Shown here piece by piece: positions 57,106 to 64,000 of a stretch of 64,000 nucleotides of DNA (positions are counted from its first letter, which is position 1; the number at the start of each line of letters is the position of its first letter). The DNA is taken from NCBI GenBank assembly GCA_035935115.1, contig DASYXK010000021.1, positions 62,001 through 126,000 of the forward strand, given 5' to 3'. The position numbers and the translations under genes were made by a program. This stretch comes from TA-20 sp035935115 (lineage in GTDB: Archaea > Thermoproteota > Nitrososphaeria > Nitrososphaerales > Nitrosopumilaceae). The notes beneath the pieces were generated by a model that saw nothing but the letters and a program-made list of their open reading frames with translations, did no database searches and had not been told where the DNA came from.

Positions 57106-59592
57106 ATGAGATTTTTAGATACAAATATTGATTTGAGACTAGTATTTGGCTTAATCCTATTTGGAATGATTATTTTTTCTACTGGTGCTTATGGTCAAAC
57201 TCCAAGCGAGTTAGGTTACAGATTTCTTCCAAGTAAAATAGTACAGAATACGGATGCAGTTATGCAGGTGTATGCCAAAGGGACCAGTATACCACGAAAC
57301 ATTGATAATCTGATTGCTACATCTTCAGATTCTTCTATAATTCAAATATCGAGTGTGGAAAAAGATCAAAGTGGTTTAATTACTGTTGTAAATATAAAGG
57401 CACTAAATCCAGGTATTACTAATATTGATCTTGCAGCTCCTGGTTTTGCGTCTCAAGAAGTGCCTGTAACAGTTTATGGTGATAACAAGGTTCCAACAAA
57501 ACTTCTAATAAAAACAACTCCAAATAGTTTCTCGACTATTGGAGCTGAAAAAGGATACATTGCAGTTGAATTAGCTAATGATGCCGGGACTCCAATAAAA
57601 GCACGACAAGACACTAGTATTACACTAAGTACAACTGATAGTAATATTGTAAATTTGCAAAATACTGAACTTACTATAAAGACAGGAGAATATTTTGCAA
57701 TTGTACAATTTGAAGTAAAAAAGGATGGCACTGCACAAATATCGGCATCTGCAGCGTCTATGGCAACTGTAAGTAGTGCTGTAACTGTTGGTACTGTTGC
57801 GACTCCAAAAACAATTCAATTATACGTTTTTCCAAAAATTTTAAACAGTCAACAAAATTCTTATGGATATGTAGTAGCTCAGCTTCAGCAGGGTGGCATT
57901 CCTGTACTGGCAACAGAAGACATTACCTTACCAGTACAAGTCACCAATGCAAGTGGTATAACGATGAAAAATACGAGTGGAGAAAATCCAACAGTGTCTG
58001 CCAGTGCACCAATTGTAATTAAGAAAGGCTCCTACTGGGGATATACACAAATTTCTGTAACTGCTGGAACAACGGGCAAATGGAATGTTGGACTAACAGC
58101 AAAAGGCTATCTTATTTCTCCATTGGTACCAATAACAACTACCAAAGGTCCACTGCTTGATGATCATACTGCAGTTTTAGATCTGTTACCTGTCTTGGCT
58201 ACTGGCCAAAAAGAACTGATAGGAGTAATGCATTTAGAAGACGATAGTATCAGTCCACCTAATCCTGTTACTGCTAATAACGACCTTCAAATCGAAGTAG
58301 ATTCTTCAGATCCAAATACACTATCGATTGATAAAGTAAAAATGGACAAAGGCACTGGATCTGCCCTAGTATTTGGCAAAGTAGGAAATACTGTACCAGT
58401 TCAACCGGCGTTGCATGTAGTAACAATAGGTCCACCAACAGTTCCACAAACGTATACTTCGTCAGTAACAGTTCCAACATCTAACTCGTTGGCTCTTGTT
58501 GCAAATCCGTTAGTGCCAGCCATACTAACAGATAATGACTTTCCACTTGCGTTATACATAACAAAAATTGGTGCAATAGATTATTTCCAAAAAGATCTGT
58601 ACTCATTTACTTCTCCTAAAGATATTTTTCAAACAGAATCTAAAACACTTCCACAAGGTGAATCAATAGTATTATTAAATTCAAAATCATTGAAAGCAGG
58701 TTCTTCAACTATCACTGTTTCAGCTGGAGATCTTGTAACCACTCTTTCTATAAACAGTCTTTCTTCTAAACCTGCAACAGTATCAATTGCTTACCCTGAC
58801 AAAATATTATCTAATTTTAAAAACACCTTTTCCATCCAGCTTCTTGATAGCCAAGCAAATCCAGTGTTTTTAGAAGATGATACACAGTTTAAACTCGTTT
58901 CAAGTGATCCAACAATATTAAGTGTTCCAGACAGTGTTACAATTAAAAAAGGAAGTTATTATCAACTCTTTGATGCTGAAGCTAGTAAAAGTGGGACAAC
59001 TGAACTTGCCGTTCTAACAAGTAATCTTCCATTGGCAAAATTTAATATTGGTGTTACAAGTCTGACTCCTGCAATAAGTATATCTTCTAACGATTATGTA
59101 GATCGAAATGTCATCTTTAGCGCTACAATAAATGCACAATATCTAGGTGCTCACTTGAATGGAATGAAAGTTGATTGGAATGTAAAAGGTGCCACTATCC
59201 AGAATATGGATTCTGTAACTGATAAAGACGGTAATGCAAAGATAACATTACTTTCTCAAGATCCTAAGACAATAGACCTTGAAGCCAGCGTTTCAGGGGG
59301 AGCATTTGCAGTAACAACTGCAAGTAAAACGATCAATGTGAATCTGCCTCTAGGATCTACGTCATCATCTAATACGCCATCTAATACAACACCTAATACA
59401 ACAAACACAACCGCATTTAGTTTGTTTGGTGTCAACCCGATGCTTATTGTCATTCCAGTTGCGGCTGCTGCAGCTGGAGGAATTATAATTCTCAAAAAGA
59501 AAAATATGCTTGATGGCATTACAGAAAAAATCAATTTTATGGAAAAAATATCTGAATTAAAAGAACGAATAACTCAGTCACGCGAAAAATAG
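57106..59592 (+). CDS. Large surface protein with Ig-like repeats and C-terminal anchor
   Basis: An 828-residue protein. A signal segment covers residues 10-31 (LVFGLILFGMIIFSTGAYG). Six or more beta-sandwich repeats of about 90-100 residues follow, each with an S-x-D-x-x-I/V-L-x-V motif (SSDSSIIQISSVEKD, STTDSNIVNLQ, SSDPTILSVPDS), as in bacterial Ig-like/invasin domains. Near residue 780 there is a membrane anchor (PMLIVIPVAAAAAGGIIIL) with a basic helical cytosolic tail. It is probably the surface or tip component of the structure made by the locus. Confidence 0.7.
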   Translation: MRFLDTNIDLRLVFGLILFGMIIFSTGAYGQTPSELGYRFLPSKIVQNTDAVMQVYAKGTSIPRNIDNLIATSSDSSIIQISSVEKDQSGLITVVNIKALNPGITNIDLAAPGFASQEVPVTVYGDNKVPTKLLIKTTPNSFSTIGAEKGYIAVELANDAGTPIKARQDTSITLSTTDSNIVNLQNTELTIKTGEYFAIVQFEVKKDGTAQISASAASMATVSSAVTVGTVATPKTIQLYVFPKILNSQQNSYGYVVAQLQQGGIPVLATEDITLPVQVTNASGITMKNTSGENPTVSASAPIVIKKGSYWGYTQISVTAGTTGKWNVGLTAKGYLISPLVPITTTKGPLLDDHTAVLDLLPVLATGQKELIGVMHLEDDSISPPNPVTANNDLQIEVDSSDPNTLSIDKVKMDKGTGSALVFGKVGNTVPVQPALHVVTIGPPTVPQTYTSSVTVPTSNSLALVANPLVPAILTDNDFPLALYITKIGAIDYFQKDLYSFTSPKDIFQTESKTLPQGESIVLLNSKSLKAGSSTITVSAGDLVTTLSINSLSSKPATVSIAYPDKILSNFKNTFSIQLLDSQANPVFLEDDTQFKLVSSDPTILSVPDSVTIKKGSYYQLFDAEASKSGTTELAVLTSNLPLAKFNIGVTSLTPAISISSNDYVDRNVIFSATINAQYLGAHLNGMKVDWNVKGATIQNMDSVTDKDGNAKITLLSQDPKTIDLEASVSGGAFAVTTASKTINVNLPLGSTSSSNTPSNTTPNTTNTTAFSLFGVNPMLIVIPVAAAAAGGIIILKKKNMLDGITEKINFMEKISELKERITQSREK

Positions 59593-59593
59593 A

Positions 59594-59839
59594 TTATACT
59601 CTTTGAAATAATTTTATATCTCTAAAATTAAATGTAAATGATTTTGCAAATTCATGACGGCTGATCATATACAAAGAAAAAAATCCCTCAAAGAAGGTAC
59701 CTATGTGTTCTGCCATTGAGAGATGACACAATCTCAAGCCTTCCAAGATCAGAATTATGGATATGCTTGATAAAACTATAGAATAATAAATTCCATATTT
59801 TCGACTTTGAGGATTATGTAATGATGCAAATAGTTTCAT
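59594..59839 (-). CDS. Small two-span membrane protein, paralogue of 27877
   Basis: An 81-residue protein with two hydrophobic segments. It shares KYGIYYS near residue 14, GFFSLYM near 53 and KSF near 65 with the N-terminus of the 27877-28356 protein, though it lacks the second half of that protein. It stands convergently against the 57106 gene (1 bp between stops). The CArG-like box 38 nt upstream is shared with that paralogue and the propeller gene. Confidence 0.6.
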   Translation of the reverse strand: MKLFASLHNPQSRKYGIYYSIVLSSISIILILEGLRLCHLSMAEHIGTFFEGFFSLYMISRHEFAKSFTFNFRDIKLFQRV

Positions 59840-59860
59840 ATTGTTATCTTTACATTATTA

Positions 59861-59890
59861 GATATAAGATTAGTCTGCCATTTTTGGAAA
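59861..59890 (-). promoter_or_regulatory. CArG-like box and TATA box upstream of the 59839 gene
   Basis: On the minus strand the box CCAAAAATGG (59878-59887) lies 38 nt before the ATG at 59839. TATA-like CTTATATC lies at 59861-59868, about 25 nt before the ATG. The block matches the one upstream of the propeller gene at 42440-42470 in about 36 of 40 positions. Confidence 0.65.
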
Positions 59891-60085
59891 TATGTATTTT
59901 AATAGAAAATGAAACAATTGCTTAGATATCTAATCTCAAATCACATCTAATCTAACAATTGTTGAATAATTAGTCATAACAAAATATTACATACTATATT
60001 ATTCAACACAGCTTTAAATATTTCAGGTATTGCGGCAATTATTTTTGAGATCTCATAATTTATCTAATAAATATGGTGCATTAGC

Positions 60086-60790
60086 ATGACTGAATTAGTT
60101 TTTGATATACATAATCTGCAAATATTGTCAGCTCTTACCATGCTTGCAATAGCTTCCCTATGGGATGTTTGGAAGCGAGAAATTCACGATATTTTATGGA
60201 TTGCTTTTGGAATAGTTGCCATTTTATTGATTATATTTTCACCAAGCCCATTTGAATCTCTGAAAATAACTGGATTCGCATTAATTGTTGCTCCTCTTCC
60301 TCTAATCCTATGGAGAACAGGTCTTTTTGGCGGTGCAGATGCATTAGGATTGATAGTATTAGCAGCGCTAGCTCCTCAGATTAGCTTGTCTCATGGTATC
60401 ATTACTCCTTTTACCACTTTGACAAACGCTGCAATATTTTCAATCACACCAATATTTGTGAACGCAATTCGTAATATTATAGCAATTTCTACACACAAAA
60501 ATATTTTCGATGGATTTGAAGAGACTAGATTAAAAAAGACATTGGCAATATTTGTTGGATATCGTGCTAAAAATCCAAAATATAGTTTTTCAATTGAAAA
60601 GAAAGAAGGAAATCTCAGAAAGCTTGATTTTTCATTTCGTCATGCAGAAAATACCCAATTTTGTACCATATCAGATACTTGGGTAACTCCAGGTATACCA
60701 TACATGTTATACATAACTGCCGGATTTGTATTTCAACTATTGTTTGGAGATATTATTTTTAATTTCATACACAATGTAAAAATATTTTAA
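60086..60790 (+). CDS. Prepilin peptidase (A24 family, PibD/FlaK-like)
   Basis: A 234-residue integral membrane aspartic protease. Catalytic Asp27 lies in ASLWDVWKREIHD, and the second, Asp85, is in FGGADALG, the GxGD-type motif. About six membrane spans are visible, with a soluble insert around residues 140-200. It cleaves the class III signals of the pilins encoded here (48383, 47025, 52219, 53311, 60996, 62279). It is separated from the ATPase genes by the Ig-like protein. Confidence 0.88.
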   Translation: MTELVFDIHNLQILSALTMLAIASLWDVWKREIHDILWIAFGIVAILLIIFSPSPFESLKITGFALIVAPLPLILWRTGLFGGADALGLIVLAALAPQISLSHGIITPFTTLTNAAIFSITPIFVNAIRNIIAISTHKNIFDGFEETRLKKTLAIFVGYRAKNPKYSFSIEKKEGNLRKLDFSFRHAENTQFCTISDTWVTPGIPYMLYITAGFVFQLLFGDIIFNFIHNVKIF

Positions 60791-60926
60791 ATAATCAATA
60801 CGCCATGACATTCATTTTCTAAATCATGGAAAAGTAAGCTTGAATGGGTGTATAAAGAAAGCAAAGTCCGAAAATCGTATCAATAACGTCACGGATCCTA
60901 TCAGATCATCATTATCTGTTTTACCT

Positions 60927-60936
60927 CCATTTTTGG
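60927..60936. promoter_or_regulatory. Isolated CArG-like box in a convergent gap
   Basis: CCATTTTTGG (the reverse of CCAAAAATGG) lies in the 205-bp gap between the convergent genes ending at 60790 and 60996. No promoter of an annotated gene is nearby. It may be chance, or it may control an RNA not identified here. Confidence 0.3.
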
Positions 60937-60995
60937 CTAGATTGTAAGTTATACATTATATTCTGTAATTTGTAATATCTACAATAATGTAGTCT

Positions 60996-62282
60996 CTATG
61001 TTGTTTGAACAGCCAAGAAAGGAATGGTTTGTGCATAAAAGGTTCCTGGCGCAGTTTGACTTGTAGAAAATTTTCCAAACATAAGCATCGAATTAGACCA
61101 TTGTATTGCACTAGTTAATTTATTTGTATCAATATTTTGCCTAGTCTTGACTGCAAAGTATAATGTGGTTGTCGTCCCGGCAGGTATTTTTATACAGTAC
61201 TCGTTTGGAGAGCTACAGGTATATGCAGTAATACTAAGAGAAGGAGTAACTGCATATGCAATGTAAAATGGTGTGTTGTTTTCACCACCAACATTTGGCT
61301 GGAAAGCAAACTGCGAATATGAGGAGACATAGAAGTCACCAGTAGAGTTGTTATTTGTTACTTGTACTGAGAACGCTGTGGGATTAGTAAATGGAAAGGA
61401 CCAGCCTGTATTCCAGCCAGTACCTTGAGTCCATCTAAAAGTTGAATAATTCAGTGTTAGTATTCCTGTATTTTGAGCTAAATTAGTTTGGGTAAAAGTT
61501 ATCACGTTTACCGTTATTGTTGCTTGTACAGTCTGGACGTATCCATTCTGAAGTGGTTGATTCAAAGTATATGTACATGTCTGACCATTGGCTCCAGAAA
61601 CCGTTACGTCCCACTTGAAGACTGCCGTACTGCCAGGTAACAAGGTGTTATATCTTGCTGGGCTTGCCGAACTGGCTGCACATGTAGCAATACCTGTTGT
61701 AGACGGAAGGACAGAAGGAGATATGTTGGTCAGTATGCTTGAGCCATTATTGGTTACTATCATCACAAGTTCTGATTTAAATCCAGTATTAACACTAGCC
61801 GGCAGGGCAAACAATTGAATGTTTAGTGGCGCAGAACTTGCTGAATTCACATTAAACTCCTGCGTATTTCCTCTTGATGTGACAAGTTTGATATGATATG
61901 CATTGGTTGATAATGCACTCAGGGGAATGTTCTGACCTATGTTGTACAAAATTCCTCCGGGGCTTACTACTTTAGTTCTTGGAGCAAAACTGCTTGTCCA
62001 ATCAGTAGCGGTAGTATTTTGAACCCATAATTTTGTAAAATTAATTGGAAGTGATCCTGTATTTGTTACAGTTATGTTGAATTTATTGTTGACAAATGTG
62101 ACACCAGTAACTTGAAATTTTTCTTTACTAGTATCAAGTGATTGTTGATTTGTACCCAAGACTGTTTGATTATATTTATCTAAAATGTTCATACTATAAC
62201 TTACATATGCAATAGTAGTCGAAAGGGCAATTATGGCAAAAACTGTCCCTACAACACTACTTAGTCCTCTCCTTGTTCTCAT
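60996..62282 (-). CDS. Long type IV pilin-like protein (pair 2)
   Basis: A 428-residue paralogue of 47025-48386: MRTRRG then LSSVVGTVFAIIALSTTIAYV as prepilin signal, the same SMNILDKYNQTV region, GNTQEFNVNSASSAP and the QTIPFLAV end. The extracellular region is Asn/Thr-rich. It overlaps the short pilin by 4 bp (62279-62282). Confidence 0.7.
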   Translation of the reverse strand: MRTRRGLSSVVGTVFAIIALSTTIAYVSYSMNILDKYNQTVLGTNQQSLDTSKEKFQVTGVTFVNNKFNITVTNTGSLPINFTKLWVQNTTATDWTSSFAPRTKVVSPGGILYNIGQNIPLSALSTNAYHIKLVTSRGNTQEFNVNSASSAPLNIQLFALPASVNTGFKSELVMIVTNNGSSILTNISPSVLPSTTGIATCAASSASPARYNTLLPGSTAVFKWDVTVSGANGQTCTYTLNQPLQNGYVQTVQATITVNVITFTQTNLAQNTGILTLNYSTFRWTQGTGWNTGWSFPFTNPTAFSVQVTNNNSTGDFYVSSYSQFAFQPNVGGENNTPFYIAYAVTPSLSITAYTCSSPNEYCIKIPAGTTTTLYFAVKTRQNIDTNKLTSAIQWSNSMLMFGKFSTSQTAPGTFYAQTIPFLAVQTT

Positions 62283-62746
62283 GGAGCAGATGCCTGGGTT
62301 GTAAATATCGAGCCTCTAGCAGTAGTTATGTAAATATTGATTGGGATTTTACTTTGCCAATTATAATTTTGTTGCCAAGAGAACGATTTGCCTGGAAATA
62401 TAACGGTTTTGCTAACAGGATAAACATAAGTTGCATTATTGATTTGTATTTGTGTAACATTAAGAGCTAGATTGCCAGTATTAGTCAAAGTGACATTTAC
62501 GCCATGAGGTTGTAGTGGTGCTGTGTAACATGACTTGCAAAACCAAATGTTTTCTATTGAAACCTTTTCCTGAATTTTGTTAACATTAGATGAATATGTA
62601 TTGGCAATGACTTGCTCATTTTTAAAAAGATTGGTATTAGACCACGCAACAGTACTGGTGCCCATAACAGCAACAGCTGTTAGCATTATTGCGGTAGTTA
62701 TTATTGTGGAAAGCCCTGCGCGCATGTACTTATCATGTTGTCTCAT
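62279..62746 (-). CDS. Short type IV pilin-like protein (pair 2)
   Basis: A 155-residue prepilin related to 48383-48850: a basic N-terminus with YMRAG before LSTIITTAIMLTAVAVMGTSTVAW, and IYITTARGSIF near the end. The processing site is probably after MRAG. An ATG at 62725 (the second Met) would also give a good signal. It begins the pair 2 operon, with a CArG-like box upstream (62813-62822). Confidence 0.7.
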   Translation of the reverse strand: MRQHDKYMRAGLSTIITTAIMLTAVAVMGTSTVAWSNTNLFKNEQVIANTYSSNVNKIQEKVSIENIWFCKSCYTAPLQPHGVNVTLTNTGNLALNVTQIQINNATYVYPVSKTVIFPGKSFSWQQNYNWQSKIPINIYITTARGSIFTTQASAP

Positions 62747-62789
62747 GTGAGAGAGTTACTTTCAAAGGAATAATGTGTAATTGTGTGTG

Positions 62790-62830
62790 TCTTTATGTAA
62801 CACACTGATTTCCATTTTTGGAAATAAGAC
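62790..62830 (-). promoter_or_regulatory. CArG-like inverted repeat and TATA box upstream of pilin pair 2
   Basis: On the minus strand ATTTCCAAAAATGGAAAT (62809-62826) is a perfect 7-4-7 inverted repeat, with core CCAAAAATGG (62813-62822). A TATA-like TTACATAAA follows 11 nt after the core, close to the 10-nt spacing at the three genes with the shared box. The ATG is 66 nt from the core, so this transcript has a short leader, unlike the other three. Confidence 0.6.
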
Positions 62831-62961
62831 TGAATTATTAGGCTCGGTTAGGTAATAATGTAGTTCAGTATAGCATTACACACAATACTCTTGATCATTT
62901 TGTATGTTCACAATCGTAGACATTTTTCGCTGTTGAACACATTTGATACATGTTGGCATAT

Positions 62962-63366
62962 TTAGTTTGTAGCGTTTTTGGTCGATTTCCTAATTTTCAG
63001 CCCACCCAGAATCGCAATAAATATTCCTATGGCCAATACGGCACCAAACTCTCGCATTGCTCTTTGAGTAAGCTCGCTTCCCCCCATTCCAAGAATTATG
63101 CCAGTTCCAGCTATTATCAAGGCACCACCTATTATAATTAAAATTCCAAGCTTTTTTGATGGTTCTTTTCTAGTAATAAAAAAAGATGCTATAAGCATGG
63201 CAGAAGGGATTATTCCAAAAATTGATCCTCTTACAGAAGCATCAATTTGAAGAAGGCTTGTTTTTTTATTGCCATTATCGTGTCCGGCAACCATGACATC
63301 TGTACCATAGATTGAAAGCATAATTATTGATATTAAAGATATTATTATTGCTGCTTTTAATGCCAT
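62962..63366 (-). CDS. Four-span membrane protein
   Basis: A 134-residue protein with about four membrane segments: the N-terminal IIISLISIIMLSIYGTDVM, IFGIIPSAMLIASFF, LGILIIIGGALIIAGTGIIL and VLAIGIFIAILGG. It ends in a basic tail (LKIRKSTKNATN). No family is recognised. It lies at the end of the pilus locus on the same strand as pair 2, but has its own promoter. Confidence 0.55.
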   Translation of the reverse strand: MALKAAIIISLISIIMLSIYGTDVMVAGHDNGNKKTSLLQIDASVRGSIFGIIPSAMLIASFFITRKEPSKKLGILIIIGGALIIAGTGIILGMGGSELTQRAMREFGAVLAIGIFIAILGGLKIRKSTKNATN

Positions 63367-63492
63367 ATCTTTGCTGTTCTACCTACAATTAATAAACCTA
63401 TGAAATTTTATTCGGCGTGCTTTTTTCATTCTATAATTGAAATAAAAGTTTCTTTGCAAATGTTTTAATTGTAAAAAACTTAGCATCTATCT

Positions 63493-64000
63493 ATGAAAGT
63501 TATCATTTTATCAGGCGGGATAGGAAAAAGATTAAAACCAATAACAGATCATGTTCCAAAACCACTTGTTACACTAAACAACATTCCAATAATAGAATGG
63601 CAAATAAGATATTTCAAAAAATTTGGAATAAATGAATTTGTTGTTTGTGCAGGTTACAAAAGTGATCAAATTATAAATTATCTAAAACCGAAAAAAAATG
63701 AAGTAAAAATAGATTACTCTATTGAAAAAACATCACTTGGAACTGGCGGGGCAATAAAAAATGCAAGTGATTTCATTGATGACGAAAATTTTTTTGTAAT
63801 AAATGGTGACGTGATAACAAATCTTGATCCAATAAAATTAAAAACAAACCCAAATTCCATTGCAGTAATACCTTTGAAGACATCATTTGGAATACTCACC
63901 TTGAACAAAAACAAAGTAAAAAGATTTGAAGAAAAACCAGAAATTTCAGACCATTGGATGAATGCCGGTATCTATTATTTATCAAAAGAAATCCTCAAAC
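63493..64000 (+). CDS. Sugar-phosphate nucleotidyltransferase, cut by window end
   Basis: The 5' 169 codons of a nucleotidyltransferase. The signature MKVIILSGGIGKRLKPITDH is followed by VPKPLVTLNNIPIIEWQI, then INGDVITNLDP and EEKPEISDHWMNAGIYYLS. Such enzymes make NDP-sugars from sugar phosphates (GlmU, RfbA or ManC types) for surface glycans. Here it lies next to a pilus locus, whose pilins may be glycosylated. The exact sugar cannot be told from the portion present. Confidence 0.88.
   Translation, partial: MKVIILSGGIGKRLKPITDHVPKPLVTLNNIPIIEWQIRYFKKFGINEFVVCAGYKSDQIINYLKPKKNEVKIDYSIEKTSLGTGGAIKNASDFIDDENFFVINGDVITNLDPIKLKTNPNSIAVIPLKTSFGILTLNKNKVKRFEEKPEISDHWMNAGIYYLSKEILK

Noticed and set aside
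1..64000. CRISPR array or cas genes
   Set aside because: No regularly spaced repeats with unique spacers and no Cas-like protein were seen anywhere in the window.

Overview
The window is a chromosomal segment of an ammonia-oxidising-type archaeon (Nitrososphaerota/Thaumarchaeota; gene content and AT-rich base use look most like the Nitrosotalea/Nitrosopumilus side). The evidence is an archaeal ribosomal protein cluster with RNase P protein Rnp1 inside it, a proteasome alpha subunit, archaeal S4e/L24/S14 forms, a CdvB (ESCRT-III) paralogue, TrmB and ArsR type regulators, TATA boxes about 25 nt upstream of leaderless ATGs, and many short zinc-binding proteins typical of this phylum. The genus is an inference.

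Layout. 0-7.2 kb: an Lrp-type fragment, tRNA-Thr, a cupin protein, a methyltransferase, then the purine genes purS, (CBS protein convergent), purQ-purL-purF and a small Lrp-type RAM protein in one tight operon. 7.2-13.4 kb: an accessory island with a train of tiny zinc-finger/hypothetical ORFs, a replication-type P-loop ATPase, an ACAC-rich non-coding stretch, a ribbon-helix-helix protein, a candidate structured RNA, a DUF3800 protein and a tyrosine integrase. It lies between purF and purC. 13.4-17.8 kb: purC, an ArsR-type regulator behind a 19-bp tandem repeat, DUF371, psmA, a SPOUT RNA methyltransferase. 17.9-25.9 kb: ribosomal protein operon rpl3 to rpl6 (no rpl2, and it stops at rpl6), then tRNA-Asn.

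26-30.6 kb: a gene-poor stretch with a decayed transposase, hairpins, palindromes, small Cys-rich ORFs, small coiled-coil proteins and cdvB. 30.7-38.6 kb: a thioredoxin/CcdA pair, then biotin synthesis genes bioF-bioB, bioA and bioD with a textbook-like BirA operator upstream of bioB, then purE. 38.7-43.7 kb: SRPBCC protein, membrane protein, a large secreted beta-propeller/fibronectin protein, purK.

43.8-63.4 kb: a large type IV pilus/archaellum-like surface-structure locus: KaiC-like ATPase, TrmB regulator, two accessory proteins, two divergent copies of a long pilin plus short pilin pair, a MoxR ATPase with its VWA partner, two tandem archaellin-like pilins, a PilB/FlaI-type ATPase, a TadC/FlaJ-type membrane platform, a long Ig-like surface protein and a prepilin peptidase. 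The window ends inside a sugar nucleotidyltransferase.

The most interesting things not explained by the gene list are: (1) a palindromic box with core CC(A/T)6GG placed exactly 38 nt before the ATG of three genes scattered over 32 kb, with further copies elsewhere including before a pilin operon, suggesting an undescribed regulon for surface proteins; (2) a compact folded RNA candidate in the island, starting where its TATA box predicts; (3) a near-consensus bacterial-type BirA site in front of archaeal bioB; (4) a 22-bp palindrome found three times near gene ends; and (5) the pilus locus itself with its MoxR/VWA pair.
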